Assembly (NCBI RefSeq): GCF_032062135.1
Contig: NC_092860.1
Location: 69,796,569 to 69,860,568, forward strand
Direction of reading: 5' to 3'
Length of the DNA stretch: 64,000 nucleotides
Origin: Pyxicephalus adspersus
Taxonomy: Eukaryota > Chordata > Amphibia > Anura > Pyxicephalidae
Translations under genes and position numbers: made by a program
Part shown: positions 1 to 12,000 of the stretch, one piece after another
How positions within the stretch are numbered: the first letter of the stretch is position 1
Layout: each line of letters begins with the position of its first letter
Notes under the pieces: generated by a model
Told to the model about the DNA's origin: nothing
What the model saw: only the letters and a program-made list of their open reading frames with translations
The model's database searches: none

Positions 1-1379
1 TTTTTATAGCTTTTATTTTTTCTTCTGAGCTTCCTTTTCCTTTTTTTGCATCACTTCAGCTTATTCTTTCATTACCTTTCTCTCCCACATTACCTCACCA
101 TTTCGTCCTCCTCATCCAGCAAATTGCACTCCCTCTAAAATATCCTTTTCGAGGACTATTATGACATTCAAGTGGTTTTCAATTATCATGCAGGAGATGA
201 AGGCTCTTCATACTCTCAAATATTCTCAAATATGAAATACTCTCAAATATTCCGGTATCCATTCTCCCGAAATTTAGAAATGGCATGCATGCAAGAATCT
301 CAGTTACCATCATCTTCCAACTCACATATTCTTAACTCTCTTTCATTATTGTGCATCTACCAAACAGTATGTGTGTAGGGCAATGATTGTGTTACCTAAA
401 TAAGCTCTGAGAAATAGCAGACCCGCAGGGTAGTTACCTGATATAACCTCAGTGCCATTCAGAATGTTGATGTGATGATTCTGTCCTATTATGCCCCTGA
501 CTTCTGTCCCTCTCCTTTTTTCTTACCTCACTTTAACAGATATGTAGGGAAACTTCCCCTACAAGCATCCTACCTATTTCTCACACTCCTGCTTTTGACC
601 ATGTTTTTGTGATTTCTTTCCCCAGGAAACTTCTTTTTTTGTCTGTTCCTTGGTTTGATCATGACCCTGTTTTGGTCTCCTGTGGTTCCACACTCCCCAA
701 GCCTTTTGGGCCATCAAGGCCCACGTGAATGACTTTCTTTTGCCTTGAAGATGTGCATTTGAAATCTTCCAAATTGTTCTAGAAAAATGTTGGCCTATTT
801 CATTCTTGCATCCCCTTTGAACTTGAATTTAAACATGCTTCCCCAGTCTTTAAAGTTAATTCAACAATTCATAATATACAATATGCGAATAGGGATTTAG
901 GTCTTATCTTTAGTTCACAGAGACAAATGTATGGGTCCTGACAGAGGTTTTCTGCAAAAACAAATGGCAGATAGGTAACTTGTTACCTAGCAAACACTTT
1001 AAAAATTAGGTCAGATACCTCTACTTATAACACCCTTAAAATTCTTCAGCAATTCTATTTCCACCTTTCTAACATTTAATACTCTTCCCCCTAAACCTTC
1101 CCTAAACAACATAATGTTTGCCTTGAACAGTATTTCATTACCCACCATTGAGAACTTTCAGTCATTGAATGTAGATATTATAGTTGATGAATTATTAAAT
1201 GCCAGTAAAGATTTAAGAACCAAGTCTTTTATGACAATTTCTTTGTTTCTCTAACCAGTGCCTAGTTTCTCTGTCCTGTATAACAACATGGTAGTGGATG
1301 TTATTGCACCTCACCTAGCTAGTATGTATTATATTTAAAAAAAATTCCAATATGTTAAGGCCTAATATAGTTATGTTAC

Positions 1380-2005
1380 CGACACCTGGTAAGGACACCT
1401 GCACATGGGCTAATTTTAGACCTATTGTCTTGCCGAAACATGATAGAACTTGGATCAGGTGGGCTTCATCCCTTGTCATCTGGTCCTGGAGATGATTAAA
1501 CTCATTATTCTCCTGAACATTATGCGAATTCCCATTCTTAAGTGACTCTCTCTTTTAGATGTATTTCAAACGAGGTGTATGTCCTTAAGGTTTGGGGGCT
1601 CTTTTTTTTAATTAATTGAGGTAGATTAAATGGGGTTAATTTGATTAATTGTTATTCATTTTCAACTATTTAGTATGGTTTTGCATTTCCCCCCTTTTCC
1701 TATTTTCTTGGCTATGCATCAACAGTTCCTTATATTCGTCATCCTCTTCATTTATGCTGTTCCCCGGCATCAGCCATTTGAAGTTCTGAAGTCACACAGA
1801 CATTGGCAGGGATGTTCAACAAACTTATATTTGCTGATGATATATTGTTTTACCTGCTTCCCTATTTTCCTAACTGATCTGTTGTCACCTTTATCCCACT
1901 GCTCTACTGCAAAAGATTGTGACCCTATTTTAGTGTGTTCCCTCTGTTACCTGCAGATTAGGATTACTTTTACTTTCTCACCACTTCTTTCCTTTTGTGG
2001 CCATC
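1380..2005 (+). mobile_element. L1-type LINE relic, reverse-transcriptase fragment
   Basis: Broken reading frames match the reverse-transcriptase part of vertebrate L1 ORF2. Around 1455-1545 one frame reads DQVGFIPC followed by a leucine/isoleucine-rich helix, the usual 'DQ.GFI..R' block. Around 1815-1860 another frame reads KLIFADDILFYLLP, which carries the catalytic 'F/YADD' box. Frames shift between the two, so the copy is dead. Its ends are not clear. Confidence 0.6.
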
Positions 2006-2739
2006 TTGGACATCATCCTGTAATAAAATGAATCTAATGAACACTTTTAGCAAATTATGAAAAATGTAATTGTCAGTAGTAAAATATACTGTATATTAAA
2101 ATATAAAACAGTTTAATTTTACATACCTTATGTAACAAAATCTTGTTTATGCTACATTATATAACTGCATTTTTTGTTTTGTAGAGAGGTTTTTCATAAT
2201 GTCTGGTATGCATTCTCTTAACGATTTTTTAATAAGCCAAAACACATCCACCTCATAATGAAATAACATTTCATAATGGATACAGGTAAAAGGCAGTAAA
2301 GGCCAAAAGAGTACAGTATTCTTTCTTTCAGTGCAAGCCTTCACTCTTATACATATTCTTTGAATGTCCATAATATTATTTGAAATCTAGAAAACAAAAA
2401 GCGGCACATTTTGAATTAAAAAACAAAATGCAAAAATACTATATTTAACTTCCTACAGTGACCTGTCATCCCCAGCCACCCAACCCATATCTGCTGACAG
2501 CTGTTGTGGTTGTTGTGAGTACTTGAGGTTTTATCCTTCAGCATCAGGCTATCCCATGGTTACAAAACATCTGACCTTAAACACAGAAGAGGAAGTTACA
2601 CTACTGCAGAGAACCTTGGCTCGTATGCTCTTAAAGGTTTCAATGTTGCCTTGCCATGGCTTCATGAGGGTGATGATGACTATTGTATTAAATCTATTAC
2701 CTTATTACTTTGTTACTCCTCAGACTCAACTCCAAATGT

Positions 2740-3330
2740 AACTTAGTGAGACTTCTGACTCGGCCAAGTTAGGCTAGCCTGACCAAGCAAAGGCTTAAAG
2801 CATGCTCTTGCACCTTCCGTTGCAGATTTTACTCTAATTCTATCAATGCTCATAGTGTCTTCTGACGTTATGGTCCCAGTAACTCTGATTCCGACTCCAA
2901 TGTTCTCTATTACCTCCCTGACCAAAGTATCTATTCATACATTTTTGTAAATCACTCTTTTCATGTGAACCCCTGTGACTCATTTTATATTACGCTTTAG
3001 ACTAAACAGGCTGAAATGGTCAGCAGATGCCCTGTTCTAAGTTCAAATTTTGCACCTCCCTTATCTGTGGAAGCCTCTGCTTTTTCTCTTGTATTTGAAA
3101 AATCAGTGTTAGCCCTGACTTTTTTGGGCCCCCGTCATAGGTGCCTTTGGTTTGTAATAAATCATGTTCTGAACTCCTGCGCTGCTCTGTACTTGGAAAA
3201 TAAGTGGTATCATGTGAATAATAATCCTTTACCCAAGGTAATGACTTCTCTTTGGAGAATCTTCTGCCAGTTTAGCACAGTGATTGATCCATTCCCTTGT
3301 TCTAGTAATCCTGGTTAGGATTATATCTTG
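2740..3330 (+). repeat. Unclassified dispersed repeat, copy 1 (partner near 21.5 kb)
   Basis: The stretch at about 3020-3110 has an open frame reading CPVLSSNFAPPLSVEAS. A frame at about 21546-21610 reads CPVLNWSFKPPLFVETS in the same order and spacing. Shared protein-level similarity between two intronic sites points to a decayed mobile-element coding region. I cannot name the family. A retroelement is one possibility, since the copy 1 frame is preceded by a short Ser-Arg motif, but that is weak. Confidence 0.35.
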
Positions 3331-4137
3331 AGTCTGGGCCTAGGCTCTGTTACCCACTTAGATCCTGAGGATTTTCTGTGAGTCAATTTATTTGCAGCAT
3401 TATTCCTAGGCAATAGTCCTTTGTGGGTCTGTCTATTTCTTCATGTGACCTACCAGTTTCTTGGTAATGTGTTGGTGCTTGCATGAATTCCTTCCTTCCT
3501 CCAGTATTCTTTCCTGATTTGATGTCAGCGTCAGATCATTCGGTGCAGCTCTTGTTGTATGTTACAGTGCCAACCCCTTAGTCAGACTTAAAATATTTGA
3601 AACAATATTCTCAAAACACTGTTTAATGCCAAGTAGAATTAAAAACTCACTGTTCCTCGCTTCATTGTAGGTATTGACATCTTTACCCGATATGGGTCTT
3701 TGACGTAGCTCAGTGTACATTATACAAAATGTTATGAATAAGCAGGTCATTTTGATATTTCAGAAGGTACAAATACTCTGATGTCTTTGTAGTGAAGGAA
3801 TTTAATGTATAAATTGGATGTTGCACCGAAAATTGATTCCATCCTGAGTTAGTTTAGACAAAGTTTTATAATGTTTTAAAACATAATTATTCTTTTGTAT
3901 TTTATTTCATTTTTTAATACTTTTTATTTTGAATTTTTTTTTTTTTAAATAAAAATGGTATGGTATAAAAGCAGGTGTGAGAGAGACAGTAATTTATTTG
4001 CCCTAGCATCCATTTACCTTTTTATATTCATTACATGCATTGAAAGGAAAAAAATTGCTTCTATAGCTGCGCATAAAATTTTTTATTCTGAGCAGACTTG
4101 TCAGTAAGAAATTATATCTTTATGCAGATGTAGTATA

Positions 4138-4260
4138 TTTGGGCAGTACGGTGGCACAGAGGCACCAGGTCCCAGGTTTGAATGTCGGCCAGGGCAAATT
4201 CTTCATGGAGTTTGCATACTATTCCGTGTTTTGTAGCAAATCAGTTGAGAATGTTTAGTC
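4138..4260 (+). repeat. SINE head fragment (tRNA-derived family)
   Basis: The stretch has the same order of blocks as the better copies at 7.25 and 50.8 kb: a GGTGGCACAGAGG-like box A region, a CCCAGGTTTGAAT box B region, then the CATGGAGTTTGCAT block. It is truncated after about 120 bp and lacks the (TAA)n tail. Confidence 0.6.
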
Positions 4261-5884
4261 AGAACGTGGGCATATTCAATTCAAAATATATACATGTATA
4301 TAATATTTATCTGGTATATTACTCCAAATGTACTAATCATTTCTGACTCCTAAATTCTTATGATAAATACTGGCCATAGGCTTGAAAGTGTGTGTGGAAA
4401 GTGATTGTGTGTTTGATTGCCTTCCGTTGTCCGCTGCTAATATTGGTAGTTGATAGGGCTGAAGTTTGACACTGGAGATAAAGCTAATTTCAACTTAGCA
4501 GTGGACAAAAATTAATAATAAACACAAAATTTTCCAGCATTCACGGTTTACTTTTGGAGCACATTCTTAGACATATGATTTTCTTAGCCTTATATTTTTA
4601 TATTTGATTATGACTTTTCACCTAAAACTAAACTAAAGACTGCTGAAAGAGGGAAGGCAGTAGAAAAGACTAGCACTTTATCTGATTTACCTATTCAATT
4701 GCCATTTAGGAATACATTTTCTCCTTGGTAAAACTCTTCTGCAAATCAGAACCTAAGGGTGCTGTGATCCCGGCAAAACCCCCATCTTCCTCCACAAACC
4801 TGATTCCGGGATTTTTCACTCCACAAAACAGCAGCTGTAGGAGCGGTATCCAAGATGGTGTCAGACCACTCCGATACACATGGAGGAAGCCAGGGCACTG
4901 CTGCATTCTGTGCATGTCCCCTTCTTAGCGCTGACTTCTCCAATGGAGTCCCTGCCACGGCTGCCATCCCTACAGCATCATAGGCTTCCTTGCATTAGAG
5001 GATTACCTTCGGACACCATGACACTTGTGGGACAGCTCCTCTGCGGGGAGTGAGTCCTTGCTGCCTGGGTCTGACTCTAATGCTGAGGACTCATTGGATG
5101 TCCCCTCCATTAAGGGGGACCAGCCTCCCCACTGCTGCTTGGACCCACACCACTGCCAGCACGCATTAAATTTTAATAGGACCAAACCTCCAATTCCAAA
5201 AACCGGCCACAGGATATGGAGTCCCCCACAGGGGCCTAAAGAAGCCATGACATCTCAACCTCAGGGTCTCATACCAGCCCAGTCACCATGGGGTCAAGTT
5301 TCCACCATGGGTACCCCCTCCCAGCACCCCCCCTCTTTACCGGAGGGGAAGGGGACCCCCAGCCTCAGTTACATGGTGGTTGGAGAGCGCGGGTGAAACA
5401 GGAAGATACAGGGGTGCTCCTATAGAGTCAGCTATATGGAGGGATTCTGTACAACAAATGAATGAAGGGCTTATATACAACAAAGGCCAAAAAATAAAGA
5501 AGATTCTGCCTATTAGTACAGGAAATTAATGAAGCATGCCAAAAGGAAATTAATATTCTTTGTACAGATTTTCGTGTTTTTGCAGACAGGAAAGAGTCGC
5601 TGGATACTGAGCTGCAAGCGGCTAAAGGCGTGATCACCCAACTTCAAGATCATGTGTTATTGCAAGCAGTGACAATCCAAGGACAATCGAGGGGAACGTA
5701 ACAACATTAGAACGCAAGGCCTTCCAGCAGCCACCCAAGCTGCAGAAATACCCCCGGTGCTTTAAAACATTTTCAACAAAATTCCAAGACACTCGCATCA
5801 GGAACCAATCAAATTTGACAGAGCACATTGGGCCCCAGGACCTCCCTCAAGACCCAGGAATCTGATTTGTAGGATTTATTTTTA

Positions 5885-6036
5885 TACATTTATTATTTTA
5901 ATAAACAGGATTTATATAGCACCAGCATGTTACGCAACTCTGTACATTAAATAGGGGTTGCAAATGACAGACCAATACAGACAGTGACACAGGAGGAGGA
6001 GACGACCCTGCCCAGAAGAGCTTACAATCTAGGATG
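5885..6036 (-). repeat. SINE tail fragment inserted in L1 ORF1
   Basis: In reverse orientation it carries the tail block found in the other copies: TAGATTGTAAGCTC, the CTCCTCCTGTGTCACTGTC block, and the ATATAAATCCTGTTTATTAA end with its A/T-rich tail. It splits the L1 ORF1 homology: LICRIYFY lies just left of it and LKEDIIEAAHNMG just right. The head with box A and box B is missing. Confidence 0.75.
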
Positions 6037-7252
6037 ACATCATGAAAGCTTTAAAAGAGGACATTATAGAAGCTGCCCATAACATGGGATCAGTGGAATT
6101 TGATGGAACATAATTCCAATCATTCCCAGATTTGTCATGGATTACGGAATCTTCAACGTTTGCTTACTGTTCGGTGAGATAGTAATATTTAATATCACTG
6201 GGGATTTCCGTTTAGTCTCTCTGCACGCAAAGATGAAATATCAGCTATGCTGCCCTACCTGGAGAACTTTGCATGAATCTTGGCATTGTGTGCCCTAAAA
6301 TTCAGGGGTGGGAACCCCTTCTAACTTGCGGTCTCTCCATTTCAGACTGGAAACTGGTACAGGGGAGGAAATGTTAGTACTGTTCCAGTCCATTGTCTGA
6401 CCACACAGAAAGTCGTCAGTCACCTTTTTTTTTAGGGAAACGAAGAAAGGTGTTTTATTGCCTCTCCACTCCACTCCTCTGGAAGAAATGTATTCTGAGT
6501 AATGTGAGTGAGTAATGTAGAATTAATGTAAGCAGATCATTTTTGAGAATTTGGTTCAGGTGGCTGGAAACGGGGCTGAGCCCTTTTGGTTAAGCTGGCG
6601 ATGGCTTGGAGTAACTGGTCTGTGTATACCCCTGCGGGGTTCTAGGAAACCGTCAACTAGGATACACTATAAAAGGGGCTCGGCCCTTCTCCTGGTCTCC
6701 ATATGTGATTTATGGAATGTTTATTCAAAAGCGCAGGAAATTTGGAAGAGGTGGGTTAAATGTTTAGTTTTAATTCTATTCTTTATGTGTTGACTAAGTT
6801 AAAGAACTTAGTTATGATACAAAAGTGGTTCCTATTGTTCATATTGTGTTTTTTAGTTGCCTATTATTTTTATCTCTCTTGCTGCTGGTCTGTATGGGTT
6901 TTCCCATGCGGAAGGTTTATTTACTGTTTTATGCGGCTGCTACATACTAGCTGTGCCTTTGGTTGTGTGGGTTGGGGTGGGTATTTTTGGTTTAACCACT
7001 CCAATGGAGGGATGTGGGTTATGACCACACAGGGGTCCTCTTCCTCACTACACTTTGCCTGGCCACAGGGTGTATCAACCCTGGTGACTCCACCGACCTT
7101 GGTCAGCTTGTTATGGTATTGTTTTCTTTATTTTTGTTTTTTCTCTCTGTGTTTTCTTTTTCTCTTTTTTGCTTAGGCCTCTCTCACTGGGGACCAAATT
7201 AGTTGAGCAAAAAACCAATGTCACCTTTTTGGGTGGTTTTTGCGGAGTATGG

Positions 7253-7600
7253 TGCACGGTGGCTCAGGTTAGCAATCTTACATTTGTGCAGTGCTAGGTA
7301 CCAGGTTCGAATCTCAGCCAGGGCACTAATAACTGCATTGAGTTTGCAGGCTCTCCCTGTGTTTGTTTGAGTTTCTTCTGGGTACTCCAGTTTCCTCCCA
7401 CATTCCAAAAAAAAAATACAGTTAGGTTAATGGGTTTCCCCCAGAAAATTGACCTTAGACTGTGTTAAAGGCATATGAATAGGTAGGGACATTAGATTGT
7501 GAGCTCCTTTAAGGGACAGCTAGTGACATGACCATGGACTTTGTAAAGCACTGCATAATATGTTGGCCCTATATAAATACTGTGTATTAATAATAATAAT
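7253..7600 (+). repeat. tRNA-derived SINE, near full length, with (TAA)n tail
   Basis: A box A-like TGGCTCAGGTT lies at 7260-7270 and a box B GGTTCGAATCT at 7304-7314, the internal RNA polymerase III promoter layout of tRNA-derived SINEs. Downstream follow the CTCCCTGTGTTTG and TTTCCTCCCACATTCC blocks, then TTAGATTGTGAGCTCC and a tail ending TATTAATAATAATAAT. The copy sits between L1 ORF1 and the L1 endonuclease region, so it entered after the L1. Related copies lie at 4.1, 5.9, 25.1, 50.8, 53.6 and 60.1 kb. Confidence 0.8.
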
Positions 7601-8766
7601 TTATTGATGCAAGCCCTTTCCCTAATCCTACATGACACGGTTGGTTTCTAGCAGGTGGACATCATTTTTCTCCAAGAAACTCTTTTAGATAACACTGACA
7701 CCTTTAACTTTGCAAGACACCACGATCCGCTGGCATAAATGGCCCCTACTAAATGTTAGAAATTGACGGGAGCGGCGATACTCATTAGGGCGGGATTGTC
7801 CCTTGTTCTCCATAAATCATTATTTGACCAGGAAGGCAGGTATATTATATTACAAGGTATGTTGGATGCAACAGAAGTTATACAGTGCAATGTATATGTA
7901 CCCAGGGACCCCCAACAATCATTTCTAGACTCAGTGCTCACCTAATTGGCTTCATTTTCCCAGCTCTATGTTATTATGGCAGGTGATTTTAATCTCCTAC
8001 ATACTCCAGCGCAGGACCGCTTATTGGCGGACCCGTTTACACGTCCTCCTCCCACGGCCTTTCTTTCTGGACGCTTTTGTAAGCTAATGCATAACTACAG
8101 TCTGATTGATGTGTGGTGGCTCAACACATAATATATTATTATAATAGCATTATTTATTTGCCAAATTGTGGACCTTTAGGGCCACTGTGGTTTCAGATGT
8201 GTGTGTGATCCCTTGGTCACATCACACCCCTATTGGGGTGCAGTTGGGCTGTATATCCACCCACATATGTCATTGGTGGCTAAATAATTATTTTTTGAAA
8301 TATGAACACACTAAACAAGCTATTCAAGTGGAGATATTTAATGGAAAATATGGGCTCAGTGTCTCAGATATCAACTTTGTGGAAAGCACATAAGGTGGTT
8401 ACAGGGGGTCATTTCTTTAAGGAATCCTCCAGACTTAAGCAGAATAATGAAGCAGTGCAAGATCCATTGACCTGTACCCAGAAGGATCTTGAATAGGCTA
8501 TACAGGTTTCCCCTTCGGTCTCCTCTCTTCGTAAAATTGTGAACATTAGGAACAAACTTAATGTAATGGATCTTGACCAAATTGAAAAAACCATGGTATA
8601 CCTGTGCCGCATATTTTATGATAAGGGGAATAAGGCAGACACTTTACTGGCCTGGGAGCCTAGGAAAGGAGTAGCTTCAGTGGTCCCTCAGACTAAAAGA
8701 AACCAAACTGCCACCCTTCAGTGTGACCCTGAAGCTATTGCTCGGATATTTGGGGATTATTACTAA

Positions 8767-9097
8767 AGCTGCGTACACACGGCAAATTTTTCTCGCCCGA
8801 TAATCGATATCGGCCAATTATCGGGCGAAAATCTGCCGTGTGTACAGTCGGTCGTCGTCCATCGTCCGACGACCGTCCTGGCGGATCCATGGACGATGGA
8901 CGACGACCGATCCTAATGAAAGGGAAGGGGAGAGCGCGCAGCAGGGTGCCGCTCCGTCACTCTCCCCCTCCCCTCTCCATAGAGCATGAACGGTGCTGTA
9001 TGTACAGCATCGTTCATGCATCGTGCAGTCTTTTCTCGTTGGAAAGGATCGTGAAAGATCCTTTCCAACGAGAAAAATTGCAGGTGTGTACGCAGCT
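8767..9097 (+). mobile_element. Hairpin-chain MITE, copy 1 (orientation A), inside L1 ORF2
   Basis: This 331-bp element begins AGCTGCGTACACAC and ends GTGTGTACGCAGCT, with TAA on both sides (8764-8766 and 9098-9100). The inside is a chain of inverted repeats: TCGCCCGATAAT against ATTATCGGGCGA; GTCGTCGTCCATCGTCC against GGACGATGGACGACGAC; GCATGAACGGTGCTG against CAGCATCGTTCATGC; and CTCGTTGGAAAGGATC against GATCCTTTCCAACGAG. There is no coding frame, so it must have been moved by another element's transposase. The 3-bp TAA flank would suit PIF/Harbinger; a TTAA target (piggyBac, Kolobok) cannot be excluded. Confidence 0.85.
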
Positions 9098-12000
9098 TAA
9101 GATTTGTACTTAAGGGTAGACAAGTCCCAAAGGGATGGTGGTCAGACGCTACCATCCCGCATAGATGCATATCTAGCACGGTGTTCCCTTCCACCATAGG
9201 AAAAAAGAAGAAGAAGAAATTGTTGAGAAACATAATAGCCCGATCACTTCAGAGAAAATAGAAATAGCCATTAAATCCTTGACCTCCAACAAAGCTCCAG
9301 GCCCAGGCGGCCTTCCATATTTTCATTACAAGACATTTATGGCCTATTACTCCATTACCTTCTTTCCCTTTATAACTGTGCTGGAAGGTGAGTCCCTCCC
9401 GCAGTCTATAATCCATTCTTATATATCTGTATTCTAGAAAAAACACAGCAGATGCTACTAGCTTTACCATCCAATAGCCTTACTAAGCTCAGATCTAAAG
9501 ATTTTCACAAGAATCCTGGCAACTAGACTGGGGAGGTATTTACCTTTGGTAGTACATAAGGATCAGGTGGGATTCATATCCTGTCGTCAGGTAGGAGTCA
9601 ATATAAGAAGAACAACTGATAAAATCAATGCACTAAACAAAATGGAACAGGTCATGATACAGAGAAAGCTTTTGACCTACAACTGTGGTTAAGTTCCCCA
9701 TTTTACCTCTCAATCCATTAGTAAATATAATAGTACCCATCAGGGATGCCCATTGAATCCTTTCCTGTTTGCACTTTGTATAGAACCACTAGCTCAGACT
9801 ATCAGACAGCACCCAGATGTCACAGGGGTCAATATCTGTCCAGAATCTTTTAAAGTAGCTCTATACGCTGATGTTCTACTCACCCTGACCAACCTATTGA
9901 TAACGCTTCCCTCCTTTTATTTACTATTGGATGACTATGGAGCTCTATCCAGTTATAGGATTAACCTATCGAATACAGAGGCCTTACTGATTAATCCTGA
10001 TCTGGAGTTGATCTGTAGACTACAGTATAAATTCCCATATCACTGGAAAAAGGAAAGGTTTTAAGTATCTAGGTGTTCGTTTAGCACCTACATACTAGTC
10101 CCTCTATAAAGCCAATTATTCCCCAATATTTCAGGACATCAAGGTGTTACTGACTAAGTGGACTCCACTCTGCCTCCTATTTTTCGGGTGCATTGCCCTC
10201 ATAAAAATGTCTTTTTTACCAAAATGCTCTATTTATTTGAAACGCTACCAGTAAAAATCCCACACGCAGTGCTTGGGCAAATACAGGCAAACGTTTTGAA
10301 TTTTATATGGGGCTAAAAACAGCACGGTCTCTGCAAGTCAGTAATGTTTTCTTTGGAAACCAGAGGAGGCCTGGGAGTCCTGGATGTTCTTCAATATTTC
10401 TTGGCCTCAATTTTCCATCAGTTAGTCTATTGTACTCTACGTGCATACAATAGGTGGACGGAAATTGAGAAGTTATGGGTTGGCCCGGTACACCATAATT
10501 CCATGTTGTAAGTCTCCTCCCATTTCATCTATTAGGACAATTTACTAAACACATATGGCTACTCTGTAAAGATAAGTATCGTCTTACTTCTCCCAAATCT
10601 CTATTAACCTCGTTTTTACATAATCCTCAAATCCCAGAGAGCTTCTCCTGGCAGGTAATTTGGTGTAAAGCTCATAAGAGCTCAGTGTGTACTCTATATA
10701 GGGAAAATGCTTACAAAATTTGTATGCACTGGTACTACACTCTTGATAAGCTTCATGCTTTATACCCATCCAGTAGCAATCTATGCTGAAGATGTGGATG
10801 CCAGGTTGGCATAATTTTCCATATTTTATGGAAATGCCTGAAAGTAGTGCCCTAATGGACTGAGGTTAATGTGCTTCTCTCAAGAATAGCAGAAACCCCC
10901 ATAGGATTTGACCCAGTAACCCATCTGCTAAACGTTTCCATAATGGGAGTCTCCACACAGAAAAAGGCCCTTTTGGCGCATGTACTTTTGGCAACTAGAT
11001 GCCTTATAACAGTACACTGGAAATCAGCCTGCCTGTCTTCTATTTCTGAGCTGAGAACTTGCGTGGAGGATGTTCGGCTGATGGAAAACCTGTATGCTAG
11101 AATTTATAATAAACTAAATTTTAGGAGATACGGGCCTCCTGGGTCCAAGCAGTATCATTAGATGTTATATTATACTGACCGCCTGCATCCCCTTTTATTC
11201 TTGAATGTTAGCTTATTCATGTACGGTTTAAATTTGTGGTTGTTGTATTGTTTGATTCCCAATTGAGATTCCTGGGCCTCCTTTCTTTTCCCCTTTTTTC
11301 CTCTCTTCTATTTTTCTTTACCTTTTCTTTTTTTCTTCTTCTTTCTTCTTCTTCTCTATTCTTGTATATATTGTTGATTTGTCTATATGGCTATTACAAG
11401 ATTATGGTGGATTTCACACAGGGCCACACATTTGGTGTATTTTATCCAAACAAGGTAGATAATACACAGATAGCATTTTCTGAGGGAGGGGTCAGACTAT
11501 TAAACCTGTTAAGTGATGTATGTAACTGTTGAATCCACAGCCTGAAGCCGTACCTGAACTGTATTCACTTTGTTCTGTTCATGTTTGCTGTATAGTGGGA
11601 AGTTGGCTCATATTGAAATACCTGATGTTCTTTAATACTTTTTGTATGTATTTATATTTTCTTTATGTATATGTTGAAAACCTTTAATAAAAATGTACAT
11701 TAAAAAAAGTTTCTTTATGCCAGTAGAGACCATTTAAACAATCTACAATGCAGAAATGATAGATGACTGCTAACTGATTGTTATGGGTAACAGTAAATTT
11801 TGATTTTTCATACATAAGGCCCTAGGAGTAAAGTTAAACTCCAGGTGGCTGTTTTACCTTCCAAAGAAGTATTGTTCCTGGCCATCCAGACCTGAGATTT
11901 GTTTTTACAGTTCTGCCATACTGTACAATTTAGCAGAGTAAGAGACCCGATTTTTTCTTGCAGTATTTTTCATCTTCCAGCCTGGAGTTTGACACTTAGG

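Larger units (their letters stand above)
4700..11708 (+). mobile_element. L1-type LINE, nearly full-length but decayed, with three nested insertions
   Basis: Pieces of both L1 open reading frames occur in order on the + strand. ORF1: near 5695-5870 frames read NNIRTQGLPAAT and IKFDRAHWAPGPP, the conserved C-terminal part of L1 ORF1p, continuing after an insertion as LKEDIIEAAHNMG near 6050. ORF2 endonuclease: 7660-8130, including a GDFNLLHTP motif. ORF2 reverse transcriptase: about 9245-10070, with SNKAPGPGGLP, DQVGFISCRQ and QGCPLNPFLFALCIEPLA. The ORF2 tail runs to about 11160. The copy ends with AATAAA at 11686 and an A-rich tail. Many stops and frameshifts make it inactive. It is interrupted by SINE pieces at 5885-6036 and 7253-7600 and by the hairpin element at 8767-9097. 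The 5' boundary is uncertain. Confidence 0.85.

Noticed and set aside
8838..9113. Protein-coding frames of 70-145 codons overlapping the hairpin elements (also at 24.7, 35.8 and 47.3-47.7 kb)
   Set aside because: The frames come from the GC-rich inverted repeats, are open on both strands, and are not conserved as one protein between copies.
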